A stretch of 64,000 nucleotides of DNA, from contig JAFKKN010000001.1 of NCBI GenBank assembly GCA_017305535.1, forward strand, positions 483,145-547,144. Direction: 5' to 3'. Made by a program: the position numbers and the translations under genes. This DNA is from Hyphomicrobiales bacterium (GTDB lineage Bacteria; Pseudomonadota; Alphaproteobacteria; Rhizobiales; Xanthobacteraceae). Of the stretch, positions 1 through 8,237 are shown in pieces (position 1 is the first letter of the stretch; every line of letters starts with the position of its first letter). The notes beneath the pieces were generated by a model, which did not search any database, was not told the DNA's origin, and worked only from the letters and a program-made list of their open reading frames with translations.

Positions 1-33
1 GCGGGAATGGGCAATGTCGCGCAGCTTCGCCAT
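1..33 (-). CDS. AtuA-like small (ferredoxin-fold) protein, 5' end only
   Basis: Only the first 11 codons lie in the window; on the minus strand they read MAKLRDIAHSR. The ATG directly abuts the TGA of the upstream AtuA-family gene (stop at 34-36), so translational coupling is likely. The peptide resembles the start of the small AtuA-like ferredoxin-fold proteins that accompany AtuA-family proteins or form their C-terminal domain (remembered family pattern of a K/R-L-R-x-I-A-H-x-R start). The function is unknown. The call rests on a short peptide plus position, so the rest of the gene outside the window is needed to confirm it. Confidence 0.55.
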   Translation of the reverse strand, partial: MAKLRDIAHSR

Positions 34-1371
34 TCACGCCTCCACGAAACGGACTTGCGGCGCGACCAGGTCGCGCGGCAGCAGCACCGAGGCGACCGCG
101 ACGATATCGCGCGCCGACTTGAACGCGCCGCCGCCGCCCGCCGGGCCATTGGTATAAAGCGTCTCGACCTCGTCGCCGATCCGCACCGCTTCCGAAAGCG
201 TATCGGTGCGGCCGGCGACGCGCACGCGCACCTCGTAAGGCGCGCCGGCTTGCGAGAGGCGTTCGCCGTGCAGCGCGTCGATGCCGATCAGGTCGAAGCG
301 CCATTCGCTGGCCTCGACGTGAGTAAGTTTCAACCGTTCGCGCACGATCTCCAAGGCTAATCGCGCGCGGGCTTCCGCGCCGGGCCCGGCATAGGACATC
401 TGCCCCTCACCGATGTAACCGTCGACATAGCCGACCGAGATTTTCAGCGTGTCGGGGCGTGGCCGGCCGCGCCCGCCCGAGACGCTCACGCGATCCGGGC
501 CGATCTGCTCGACCGCGACCTGCGAGAAATCCGCGACCACATCCGGCTGCATGTAGCGTGAAGGATCGTGCACCTCGTACAGCAACTGCTCCTTGCAGGT
601 GCGCACTGAGACTTCGCCGCCGGAGCCCGCGACCTTGGTGATGACGAGGCCGCCGTCCTCGCTCACCTCCCCGATGGGAAAACCGAGCCGCGCCAGCCCC
701 GCGACATCCTTGAATCCGGGATCGGCGAAATAGCCGCCGGTCACCTGCCCGGCGCATTCCAGCAGATGCCCGGCGACGGTGCCGCGCCCCAGCAGATTCC
801 AGTCGTCCATCGGCCAACCGAATGCATCGACCATCGGCGCGAGAAACAACGCCGGATCGGAAGCGCGGCCGGTGATGACGATATCAGCCCCCGCCTTCAG
901 CGCCGCCGCCATCGGCTCCGCGCCGAGATAGGCATTGGCGGAAACGATGCGGTTGCCCAGCATCTTCAAGGTGCCGTCGATCTCGATCAGCGGCAGATCG
1001 TGCTGCTTGCAGGCCTCCAGCACATCGTCGCCCATCACCGCGGCGATCTTCAATCGCGACAGCCCGAGCGACGCCGCGATCTGCGCCGTCTTGCGCGCCG
1101 CCGCCCACGGATTGGCCGCGCCCATGTTGGTGACGATCTTGATGCCGTTCGCGGCGGATGCCGGCAGCACCGCGCGCATCCGCGCTTCCAGCAGCGGATC
1201 AAAACCGTCGTCGGGATTTTTCAGCCGCGCGCGTTGCGCCAGCGCCACGGTGCGCTCGCCGAGGCATTCGAACACCAGATACTGGATATCGCCCTTCTCC
1301 GCGAGTTCGATCGCGGGCTCGATGCGATCGCCGGAATAGCCCGCGCCGGAACCAATCCTGATGGTCCGCAT
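34..1371 (-). CDS. AtuA family protein (DUF1446, acyclic terpene utilization type)
   Basis: A 445-residue protein of the DUF1446/AtuA family, named after a gene needed for citronellol/geraniol use in Pseudomonas; its biochemical role is not settled. Visible family features are the glycine-rich N-terminus GSGAGYSGDRIEPA (residues 7-20), YLVFECLGERTVA (about 31-43), NMGAANP (about 82-88) and a GRASDPALF segment in the middle. The start is an ATG 9 bp after the amidase stop, and the stop touches the next start, so it is co-transcribed with the amidase and Liv transporter genes. The context suggests a step in breakdown of an imported acid or amide. The substrate cannot be read from the sequence. 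Confidence 0.85.
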   Translation of the reverse strand: MRTIRIGSGAGYSGDRIEPAIELAEKGDIQYLVFECLGERTVALAQRARLKNPDDGFDPLLEARMRAVLPASAANGIKIVTNMGAANPWAAARKTAQIAASLGLSRLKIAAVMGDDVLEACKQHDLPLIEIDGTLKMLGNRIVSANAYLGAEPMAAALKAGADIVITGRASDPALFLAPMVDAFGWPMDDWNLLGRGTVAGHLLECAGQVTGGYFADPGFKDVAGLARLGFPIGEVSEDGGLVITKVAGSGGEVSVRTCKEQLLYEVHDPSRYMQPDVVADFSQVAVEQIGPDRVSVSGGRGRPRPDTLKISVGYVDGYIGEGQMSYAGPGAEARARLALEIVRERLKLTHVEASEWRFDLIGIDALHGERLSQAGAPYEVRVRVAGRTDTLSEAVRIGDEVETLYTNGPAGGGGAFKSARDIVAVASVLLPRDLVAPQVRFVEA

Positions 1372-1380
1372 CGCTCTCCC

Positions 1381-2775
1381 CTACGCGATGCCGTCGAGCG
1401 ACGGCGCGCGGCGGTGCCAGTCGGTGACGGTCTGATAGGCGCGGCCAATGCGCAGCGCCATCGCCTCCGCGTTGGCGGCGCAGACGATGTGCAGCGAGGT
1501 CGGCAGACCCGCCGACGAAAAGCCGTTCGGCACCGCCAGCGCGCAGCGGCCGAGGAAGTTGGCCATGCGGGTGAAGTGCGACGGCACGACGTTATGCTGC
1601 TCAGCGGTGGCGGTGGGATGCGCGGTCATCGGCGTGGTCGGCGTCAGCAGCGCATCGACATCGGCGAGCGCGACATCGGCGGCAGCGCTCATCGCCTCGC
1701 GCTTGCGCAGCAATCGCAGATAGTCAGTCACCGTCATGGTGCGGGCCACCGCGAAGCGTGCACGCACGGCCTCATCCACCGGCGCAGCGGGATCGTCGAT
1801 GATCTCTTTCAGGAACGAATAGCCTTCCGCCGCGATCAGGCGGCCGGTGAGAGCGCCGAAATCCTTGATGCGGAACGGCAGCACGACGTCGACAATCTCC
1901 GCGCCCATGTCGGCCAATTGCGCCAGCGACGCGTCGTAAGCGGCGAGCACCGCCGGTTCGCAGACGTCGCGTTCGTTGTCGGGCATCCGCGCCAGCCGCA
2001 GGCCTTTGACGCCACGCGGCGGTGGACCGTTCAAAATCGCATCGATGGCGCGTGCATCGGCGCCGCGCATCGCCGCGAACAGGATCGCGGTATCCGTGGC
2101 GCTGCGCGCCAGCGGGCCCGGCGTATCGAGCGTGGTGGAGAGCGGGAGGATGCCGTCGGTCGCGACCTGCCCCACCGTGGTCTTCAAGCCGGTGATGCCG
2201 CACAGCGCCGAGGGAATCCGCACCGAGCCACCGGTGTCGGTGCCGACCGCCCACGGCACCAGCCGCGCCGCCACCGCGACGCCGGAGCCGCTCGACGAAC
2301 CGCCCGGCGTGCGCGCCTCGCGCATATCCCACGGATTGCGCGGCGCGCCCATGTGCTGGTTGGTGCCCCAGGCGCCGAAAGCGAATTCCACCGTATGCGT
2401 CTTGCCAGCGACGATCATGCCGTTCGCCGCGAGCGAGCGCGCCAGGGTGCCAGTCGACGGCGACACCCGCTTCTCCCAGACTTTCGAGCCGCCGGTGGTC
2501 ACCTTGCCTTCGAGATCGACGAGGTCTTTCAGGCCGAACGGAATGCCGTGCAGCGGCCCCAGCGCATAACCCGCGCCGCGTGCGAGATCGGCGGCCTTGG
2601 CGGCCGCGCGCGCTTCGTCGGCATAGACCGCGATGAAGGCATGCAGCGCATCGTTATGCCGCGCGATCCGCGCCAGACACGCATCGGTGAGTTCGACGGA
2701 GGACACATCGCGGCGCGCCAGAAGCCCCGCCAGTTCCGCCACCGTCAATGCCGTGAGATCGCTTCCGCCGCCCAT
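1381..2775 (-). CDS. Amidase-signature family hydrolase
   Basis: A 464-residue amidase-signature enzyme (GatA/fatty-acid-amide-hydrolase fold) expected to hydrolyse a carboxamide to acid and ammonia in the cytoplasm. The Ser-cisSer-Lys triad is visible: Lys83 in PFGLKDLVD, the cis-Ser near 160 in the GGSSSGSG loop, and nucleophile Ser184 in TDTGGSVRIP. The 24-residue spacing of the two serines matches the family. It lies 45 bp downstream of the livF-type gene and 9 bp upstream of the AtuA-family gene, so it is probably part of the transport operon and acts on what that operon imports. It is not tRNA amidotransferase GatA, because gatB and gatC are absent here and the context is catabolic. The substrate is unknown. 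Confidence 0.88.
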   Translation of the reverse strand: MGGGSDLTALTVAELAGLLARRDVSSVELTDACLARIARHNDALHAFIAVYADEARAAAKAADLARGAGYALGPLHGIPFGLKDLVDLEGKVTTGGSKVWEKRVSPSTGTLARSLAANGMIVAGKTHTVEFAFGAWGTNQHMGAPRNPWDMREARTPGGSSSGSGVAVAARLVPWAVGTDTGGSVRIPSALCGITGLKTTVGQVATDGILPLSTTLDTPGPLARSATDTAILFAAMRGADARAIDAILNGPPPRGVKGLRLARMPDNERDVCEPAVLAAYDASLAQLADMGAEIVDVVLPFRIKDFGALTGRLIAAEGYSFLKEIIDDPAAPVDEAVRARFAVARTMTVTDYLRLLRKREAMSAAADVALADVDALLTPTTPMTAHPTATAEQHNVVPSHFTRMANFLGRCALAVPNGFSSAGLPTSLHIVCAANAEAMALRIGRAYQTVTDWHRRAPSLDGIA

Positions 2776-2820
2776 CGCCGCACCCGTTGTTATTGGTCTT
2801 GGGTTCGGTCTTAGAGGAAT

Positions 2821-3540
2821 TTACTTCAAACCGAAATAGGCTCTGCGCAAGGCTTCGTTGTCGCTCATCTCGGCGACGGTGCCGGAGAAGCGGATGCGGC
2901 CGCCTTCCAGCACGAACACCCGCGTCGCGACTTCGAGGAAGCCGATGTTCTGCTCCGCGATCAGCAGCGCCAGCCCCTGACCTTGCAGGCGGCTCAGCAC
3001 CTGAAGCACTTCCTTGACCAGCAGCGGCGACAGCCCGGCCGACGGCTCGTCCATCACCAACAGCTTCGGCTCCGCCGCGAGCGCCTTGGCGATGCCGAGC
3101 ATCTTGCGCTGACCGCCCGAAAGCGTGGAAGCCGCGTTGCGGCGCTTTTCGCGCAGCACCGGAAACAGGCCGTAGAGTTCTTCGGTACGCGCGCCGGGAT
3201 TGGCGTGGCCGAGCGCCTGCGCGCCGACTTTCAGGTTCTCCTCGATCGACAGATCGGGAAACACCGCCAGCTCCGACATATAGGTCATGCCGAGCCGCAT
3301 CCGGTCGCTGGAGCGCATCCGCGTCACGTCGCGGCCGCCAAGTGCGATATGGCCCTGCCGCGTATCGATCAACCCGACCAGCGATTTGAGGAATGTCGTC
3401 TTGCCGGCGCCGTTGGCGCCGAGCAGCAGCACGGTCTCGCCCGGCCGCACGTCGAGATCGACACCCCACAGCACCTGCATGGTGCCGTAGCCGGCATCGA
3501 CGCCTTTCGCGTCCAACAACGATGCGGCTTCAGGCGCCAT
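2821..3540 (-). CDS. Branched-chain amino acid-type ABC transporter ATPase (LivF family)
   Basis: A 239-residue ATP-binding subunit of a Liv/HAAT-type importer. Walker A GANGAGKT is at residues 41-48, the signature LSGGQ at 140-144 and Walker B LLVMDEP at 160-166. The C-terminus ends in AYFGLK, close to the typical LivF ending. It overlaps the upstream livG-type gene by 11 bp, which indicates tight co-translation. It should pair with the LivG-type ATPase to drive the LivH/LivM-type permeases. Liv-type systems in this group of bacteria import amino acids, amides, aromatic acids or dicarboxylates, so the name describes the family and not the substrate. Confidence 0.92.
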   Translation of the reverse strand: MAPEAASLLDAKGVDAGYGTMQVLWGVDLDVRPGETVLLLGANGAGKTTFLKSLVGLIDTRQGHIALGGRDVTRMRSSDRMRLGMTYMSELAVFPDLSIEENLKVGAQALGHANPGARTEELYGLFPVLREKRRNAASTLSGGQRKMLGIAKALAAEPKLLVMDEPSAGLSPLLVKEVLQVLSRLQGQGLALLIAEQNIGFLEVATRVFVLEGGRIRFSGTVAEMSDNEALRRAYFGLK

Positions 3541-4261
3541 GTTCGCCTCCGAGAAACACCTCGATCACCTGCGGTACTTTCACCGCGACAGCAAGCGTGC
3601 CTTCAAAGATTTCCTTGCCGGCGTTCATCACGATCACGCGGTCGGTGATCTGTTCGATGAAGCCCATCAGATGCTCGACCACGATGATGGCGAGGCCGGA
3701 TTGCGCCAGCGCCTTGATGTGCCCCGCGATCCAGTCGAGTTCGGTCGGATTGAGGCCCGCCGCGAGTTCGTCGAGCAGCAGGAGTCGCGGCCGCGTCGCC
3801 AGCGCGCGCACCAGGTCGAGCATCTTCTGCTGCGAGCTGTTGAGGTCGGCGGCGGGCCGGTCGGCCAACTCCGCGAGATGATACTGTTCGAGCAGATCCG
3901 TCAGCTTCGGTGGCGCGACTTCGGCGCGGCCATAGGCCAGCGCCACCTCGACGTTCTGCCGCACGGTGAGCGACAGAAACGGTTTTGGAATCTGGAAGGT
4001 GCGGTTGATGCCGCGATGCACGAGCTTGTGCGAGGCCATGCCGCCGATCGACGCGCCGTCATAGGTCAGCGTACCGCCGTCCGGCGCATAGAGCCCGGAG
4101 ATCACATTGATCGCCGTGGTCTTGCCGGAGCCGTTGGGGCCAACCAGCCCGAGAATTTCGCCCGAGGAGACGTGAAAGCTCAGGCCGTCCAGCGCATGGA
4201 AGCCGCCGAAGCGCTTCACCAGTCCGTTGACGGTGAGAATGGGCTTGGCGTCAGGGGACAT
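3530..4261 (-). CDS. Branched-chain amino acid-type ABC transporter ATPase (LivG family)
   Basis: A 243-residue ATP-binding subunit paired with the LivF-type gene. Walker A GPNGSGKT is at residues 41-48 and Walker B LLLLDE at about 160-165. The signature motif reads LNSSQQ at 140-145, where LivG proteins usually have L-S/A-Y-G-Q-Q; the glycine that normally contacts the ATP phosphates is replaced by serine. The other ATPase motifs are intact, so the protein may still work through the LivF signature or at reduced activity. The ATG overlaps the 3' end of livM by 11 bp. Confidence 0.92.
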   Translation of the reverse strand: MSPDAKPILTVNGLVKRFGGFHALDGLSFHVSSGEILGLVGPNGSGKTTAINVISGLYAPDGGTLTYDGASIGGMASHKLVHRGINRTFQIPKPFLSLTVRQNVEVALAYGRAEVAPPKLTDLLEQYHLAELADRPAADLNSSQQKMLDLVRALATRPRLLLLDELAAGLNPTELDWIAGHIKALAQSGLAIIVVEHLMGFIEQITDRVIVMNAGKEIFEGTLAVAVKVPQVIEVFLGGEHGA

Positions 4262-5171
4262 TCCAGCCTCGCCGCGTTGCCAGCGACACCAGACCGGCCG
4301 GCAGGAACAGCACCAGCGCCATGATCAGCACGCCATAGATCAATTGAAAATACTGCGGCGTGGTGAAGCCGATCAGGTTGTAGATGCCGTAGAGGATGAT
4401 CACGCCAACGATCGGCCCCATGATGGTCGCCACCCCGCCGAACAGTGCGAACACGATGGCGAAGATGCTGAAGTCGCTGCTGAACACGTTGTCGGGATAG
4501 AACACCGAGACGTACCAGGCGAACACGCCGCCGGCGAGGCCCGCAACCAGCGCCGAGACGAGCCAAGCGATCACACGCATCTTCACTACGTTGACGCCGG
4601 CCATCGCCGCGCTCACGGCATCCTCGCGCACCGCCTGCAACGCCATGCCGAAGCTGGAATTGCGCAAGAACACCACGAAGCCGAGCGTCAGCGCCAGAAT
4701 GATCACCGCGCCGATATAGGCGAGCGTCGGATTGAAGGTGCCGTTGAGCGCGACGCCATACGGCCCTTTGGTGATCGATTCCAGCGCGGGGTTGGCGACG
4801 AAGTGCAGCACCGCCAGCGCCGCCGCCAGATTGGCGATGGCGAAATACGCGCCGGACAATCGCAGCAGCGGCGTCAGCAACAGGCCGAGCAGCACGCCGA
4901 CCACGCCGGCGGCCAGAACCGCCAGCGGCGCCGGCGCCTGCAAGTGCATCACCATGATGGCGAAGCCGTAAGCTCCCGCACCGAAGAAGCCGACATAACC
5001 GAACGGCAAATAGCCGGTAAAGCCGTAGATGATGTTCACGCCCTGCGCGAGGATCAGGAAGATCACGAAGTTGAACAGCAGCAGGTGATTGTCATAGACG
5101 CCGGGCAGGATCGCGAAGGCGGCCATCAGCGGCGCGACGATCAACAGCATATGGCGCACGAAACTAGGCAA
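4251..5171 (-). CDS. Branched-chain amino acid-type ABC transporter permease (LivM family)
   Basis: A 306-residue inner-membrane permease with many hydrophobic segments and the LivM landmark NIIYGFTGYLPFGYVGFFGAGAY in its first third (split here as NIIYGFTGYLPFG then YVGFFGAGAY). The likely start is the TTG at 5171, because GGAAGGAAGG lies about 6 bases upstream; the first ATG (5150) has no comparable site. It overlaps livH by 8 bp and livG by 11 bp, giving a four-gene translationally linked transporter block. Together with the LivH-type protein it should form the heterodimeric channel. Confidence 0.9.
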   Translation of the reverse strand: MPSFVRHMLLIVAPLMAAFAILPGVYDNHLLLFNFVIFLILAQGVNIIYGFTGYLPFGYVGFFGAGAYGFAIMVMHLQAPAPLAVLAAGVVGVLLGLLLTPLLRLSGAYFAIANLAAALAVLHFVANPALESITKGPYGVALNGTFNPTLAYIGAVIILALTLGFVVFLRNSSFGMALQAVREDAVSAAMAGVNVVKMRVIAWLVSALVAGLAGGVFAWYVSVFYPDNVFSSDFSIFAIVFALFGGVATIMGPIVGVIILYGIYNLIGFTTPQYFQLIYGVLIMALVLFLPAGLVSLATRRGWNVP

Positions 5172-6084
5172 CGCGCACCTTCCTTCCCAACAGACCGCTC
5201 GGCCGCAGCAGCAGCACGACGATCAACAGCACATACGGCAACAGGTCCGCCCACGACGACAGGAAGGTCTGCACCAGCATGTAGCAGATGCCGTAGACGA
5301 TGCCGCCGAGCGCGGTACCGAGCGGATTGCCGAGCGAGCCCAGCACCACGATGACGAACGCGGTCACCGTCGCGTCCGCGCCGAACGCCGGCGTCACCGA
5401 GCCGAACATGAATGGCGCGAACACGCCGGCAATCGCGGCAAGGCCAAGCCCGATGCCGAACGCCGCCGCGCAGACGCGATCGACATTGATGCCGGTGGCG
5501 AACGCCTCGTCGCGTCGCGACATCACCGCACGGGTCAAGGTGCCGAGCCGGGTGCGATAGAGATAGACGTAGACAAGGCCGATGGCGATGACGCTCACCA
5601 CCGCTGAAATCACCCACGCCGCCGGAAACGACTGGCCGAGAATGTCCACCGGCCCGCCTTCCGGCTTGGCGCCGAGTGCCTTGGCGGCGGCGGTCATCAG
5701 GCTGCCAAGCTCGCGGCTCGGGATCGAGCGCTCGCTGGTGCCGAACGCGATGGTCACCAGCGCCTCGATCACCTGCGACAGGCCAAAGAACAGGATGATC
5801 GACAGCATTTCCGGATCGCGCGACTGTTGCAGGCGCGGCACCAGCAGGCCGTACAGCACGATGCCGACGATGACGAACAGCACGAACGCCAGCGGCACCG
5901 CCAGCAGCGGATCGAGCCCGAGCAGATAGAACACGCCGAACGCGACGAAGGCCCCGAGCATCAGGAAATCGCCATGCGCCAGATTGACGATGCGCATGAC
6001 GCCGAACACCAGATTCAATCCGATGCCGAGCAGGCTGAAATACAGCCCGAACAGAACTCCGGCGATGAGCGGATAAGCCAGCAT
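5164..6084 (-). CDS. Branched-chain amino acid-type ABC transporter permease (LivH family)
   Basis: A 306-residue inner-membrane permease. The sequence near residues 20-45 (LLGIGLNLVFGVMRIVNLAHGDF) is the LivH hallmark, given here in two parts: LLGIGLNLVFGVMR and IVNLAHGDF. The ATG at 6084 has GGAG five bases upstream and is preferred over the TTG just before it. It is the first transporter gene after the substrate-binding protein gene, separated from it by 176 bp that hold a palindromic repeat. Confidence 0.9.
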   Translation of the reverse strand: MLAYPLIAGVLFGLYFSLLGIGLNLVFGVMRIVNLAHGDFLMLGAFVAFGVFYLLGLDPLLAVPLAFVLFVIVGIVLYGLLVPRLQQSRDPEMLSIILFFGLSQVIEALVTIAFGTSERSIPSRELGSLMTAAAKALGAKPEGGPVDILGQSFPAAWVISAVVSVIAIGLVYVYLYRTRLGTLTRAVMSRRDEAFATGINVDRVCAAAFGIGLGLAAIAGVFAPFMFGSVTPAFGADATVTAFVIVVLGSLGNPLGTALGGIVYGICYMLVQTFLSSWADLLPYVLLIVVLLLRPSGLLGRKVRVA

Positions 6085-6156
6085 CAAGTCTCCGTTGCGT
6101 CGGTCTGGCGGCGGCCTTGAACCAAGGCACGATGGAGTTGAGAGTTAAGCGTCGGC

Positions 6157-6245
6157 GTCATCCTGAGGTGCGAGCGAGGCAAGCCTCGAAGGATGGGGCT
6201 GTCGCCCTTCGAGGCTGTCGCTGCGCGACAGCACCTCAGGGTGAC
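6157..6245. repeat. REP-like inverted repeat pair, family E (GTCATCCTGAGG type)
   Basis: The outer ends are GTCATCCTGAGGTGC at 6157 and, in reverse complement, the same core (GCACCTCAGGGTGAC ending at 6245). The inside carries GCCTCGAAGGATG facing CCTTCGAGGC, so the whole block can fold into a long imperfect hairpin. It sits between the substrate-binding protein gene and livH, where it could stabilise the upstream mRNA part or attenuate transcription. I see one copy in the window; the look is that of a dispersed genomic repeat. Confidence 0.75.
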
Positions 6246-6260
6246 GGCTTTCAGCTTGGC

Positions 6261-7520
6261 TTACGGCTTCGGATAGACCGGCTTGCCGGTAGCGACCTCG
6301 TGCGGATAGATCGCGACGAACTTGATGTGGCCGTGATCGTTGAGTTCGAGCTGGCCGAGCGGCGTCAATTCTCCGATCTGCCCGCCGGTCTCGTCGAGCG
6401 CGAAAGTGCCGTCGAGTGTCTTGAGATTGCCGGACAGGCTGAACACCGCCTTGCGCAACTCCATCTGGTCGAGGCTGGTCGCGACCGACAGCGTCTTCTC
6501 GATCACCAACGCGGTCGTGTAGCCCGCCACCGCGTTGAAGCCGAATTCGATCTTGCCGTCGGCATATTTCTTGTCCCACGCCTTTTTATAATCGGCGATG
6601 TTCATGCCGAAGTTGACGGGATAGGCCATCTCCGACGGCGGCACGTAGGTGAAGACGTGCTGCAAGCCCTTGGCGCCGACGTTCTTCTCGAGCAACTCCG
6701 TCTCAAGCCCCGGATAGATGCAGAACAGCATGTTGAACTTGATGCCGACGTCCTGCACGTTGCGCAGGAAGGCGATATCGTTCGGCGCGTAGCCGAGGTG
6801 GATCACCGCGTCCGGCTTCGCCGCGCGGATGTTGTTGAGGATCACCGTGTAGTTGGTGGTCTCGGTCGGCACGCCCTGATCGTAGACGATCTCGATCGGC
6901 GCGTTGGCGTCCTTGATGAACTTGCGCAGCGAGTTGGCTTGCGTGCCGGTGAACTCGTTGGTCGAATACAGGATCGCGACGCGCTTGATGCCGAGCGCGG
7001 GGCCGTCCTTGGTCAGGAAGTCGGCGATCGGCTTCGGCCAGATGGTCGAGACCGGGTCGGACATCAGCGCGATATACGGATTGTCCTTGGAGAAGAAGCT
7101 GCCGCCGGTGCCGGTCTGGTCGAACAGGAACATCTTGTGGTCGCGGGCGATGGTCACCGCCGGCGCCGTCAGCACCGAGCCGGAATCCGCCACGAACAGG
7201 TCGACCTTATCCTGGGTGATGAGCTGATTGTAGAGCGTCGAGGCGGTCGCCGTGTTGCTCTGGTCGTCATAGGCGACGAGCTTGATCGGGATTTTCTTGT
7301 CGAAGGCCTTCACATAGACGCCGCCCTCGGCGTTCTTCTGTTCCACCCAGAGTTTCAGCCCGGCGTGGACCGGCATCGAGATCGAGGCGTAGCGGCCGGA
7401 CGAGGCGTAGAGCGTCCCGAGCTTGATTTCGGCCGGCGCGTCCGCCGCCAGCACCGGCGACGCCAGGGCCATGCCCATGACCGCCCCCAGGCCAAAAGCC
7501 GTGATTGCTTTTCTCAGCAT
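6261..7520 (-). CDS. Periplasmic substrate-binding protein of a Liv-type ABC transporter
   Basis: A 419-residue periplasmic binding protein (LivK/AmiC-type type I fold). Residues 1-25 form a Sec signal peptide ending SPVLA, with cleavage before ADAPAEIKLG. The mature start KLGTLYASSGRYASIS is typical of binding proteins of this transporter class. The ATG has GGGAGG about 7 bases upstream. It is the first gene of the leftward operon and would deliver ligand to the LivHMGF-type proteins. The neighbouring amidase and CoA-type enzymes suggest the ligand is an amide or organic acid, but the binding residues do not let me name it. Confidence 0.9.
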   Translation of the reverse strand: MLRKAITAFGLGAVMGMALASPVLAADAPAEIKLGTLYASSGRYASISMPVHAGLKLWVEQKNAEGGVYVKAFDKKIPIKLVAYDDQSNTATASTLYNQLITQDKVDLFVADSGSVLTAPAVTIARDHKMFLFDQTGTGGSFFSKDNPYIALMSDPVSTIWPKPIADFLTKDGPALGIKRVAILYSTNEFTGTQANSLRKFIKDANAPIEIVYDQGVPTETTNYTVILNNIRAAKPDAVIHLGYAPNDIAFLRNVQDVGIKFNMLFCIYPGLETELLEKNVGAKGLQHVFTYVPPSEMAYPVNFGMNIADYKKAWDKKYADGKIEFGFNAVAGYTTALVIEKTLSVATSLDQMELRKAVFSLSGNLKTLDGTFALDETGGQIGELTPLGQLELNDHGHIKFVAIYPHEVATGKPVYPKP

Positions 7521-7819
7521 CTCATTCCTCCCGGATTGTTTTTGTTATGCGTCAGAATAGCGCTGCGACAATCTATCGTCTTGCGTTTGCAAGATGCAAG
7601 GCCGGGTGGCAAGGTTTTCGAACCGGGCATCCATGGCCGCGTGCCATGGATGCATCTGGAACGATGTCGCCAATTCCGTCACGCGGACGGTTCGACGCCA
7701 TCGGCATATCTGCCCTTCGATCGCCGCCGCAGCGTTGACGCTGGGCGGAAAAATGGCGCATCAAGATTGACATGCGCGGACCCGAGCGATCCGCGCCATG
7801 ACACAAGAGGAAACGAGAT
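7521..7819. promoter_or_regulatory. Divergent control region between the transport and CoA-enzyme operons
   Basis: These 299 bp separate two divergent operons and must hold both promoters. They contain a perfect 10-7-10 inverted repeat at 7627-7653 (listed separately) and a 7-9-7 inverted repeat, GCGCGGA facing TCCGCGC, at 7774-7796, just before the ribosome-binding site of the rightward operon. TTGACG (7735-7740) and TTGACA (7767-7772) could be -35 elements for the rightward promoter, but no convincing -10 follows. There is no gene for a regulator in or next to this region. Confidence 0.55.
7627..7653. promoter_or_regulatory. Perfect 10-7-10 inverted repeat, candidate operator
   Basis: The left arm GCATCCATGG (7627-7636) and right arm CCATGGATGC (7644-7653) are perfect reverse complements around the 7-base loop CCGCGTG. 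It lies about 107 bp upstream of the SBP start and about 166 bp upstream of the DUF35 start, between divergent operons, which is the usual place for a shared operator. A hairpin in a leader RNA is the alternative. The binding protein is unknown. Confidence 0.5.
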
Positions 7820-8233
7820 ATGGCCGAAGCCGCGCGCGCGCGCCCCATTCCGACACCGGAAACGCAGCACTTCTGGGACGGCACCAAGGCCGGCGAACTG
7901 CGCCTGCAACGCTGCGACGCCTGCGACCACGTCTATTTCCCGCCGCGCCCGTTCTGCCCGTCCTGTGCCTCGCGCAAGGTCTCGGTGTTCCCGGCGAGCG
8001 GCAAGGCGACGCTCTACAGCTACGTCATCAATCATCGCCCGCCAGCGCCGGGCTTCACGCCGCCCTACGCCATCGCCGTAGTGACGCTGGAAGAAGGCCC
8101 GCGGATGATGACCAACATCGTCGATTGTCCGCAGACACCGGAAGCGCTGGTGCTCGACATGCCGCTGAAGGTGACGTTCGAGAAACTCGACGACGCCATC
8201 ACCCTCCCCCTGTTCGCTCCGGCAAAGGCTTAA
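7820..8233 (+). CDS. DUF35 / OB-fold zinc-ribbon protein, thiolase partner
   Basis: A 137-residue protein of the DUF35 family: an N-terminal rubredoxin-like zinc ribbon with Cys32, Cys35, Cys46 and Cys49 (CDAC and CPSC pairs), then an OB fold. Such proteins bind acyl-CoA or a partner thiolase, as in steroid side-chain aldolases (ChsH2/Ltp2) and the benzylsuccinate thiolase (BbsA/BbsB). The start has AGAGGAAA before it. It ends 4 bp before the thiolase gene, so the two are almost certainly made together as a complex. This is the first gene of the rightward operon. Confidence 0.9.
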   Translation: MAEAARARPIPTPETQHFWDGTKAGELRLQRCDACDHVYFPPRPFCPSCASRKVSVFPASGKATLYSYVINHRPPAPGFTPPYAIAVVTLEEGPRMMTNIVDCPQTPEALVLDMPLKVTFEKLDDAITLPLFAPAKA

Positions 8234-8237
8234 ACTC

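Noticed and set aside
6117-6260. N-terminal part of an open frame through the family E repeat
   Set aside because: Sequence of the repeat itself; antisense to the operon.
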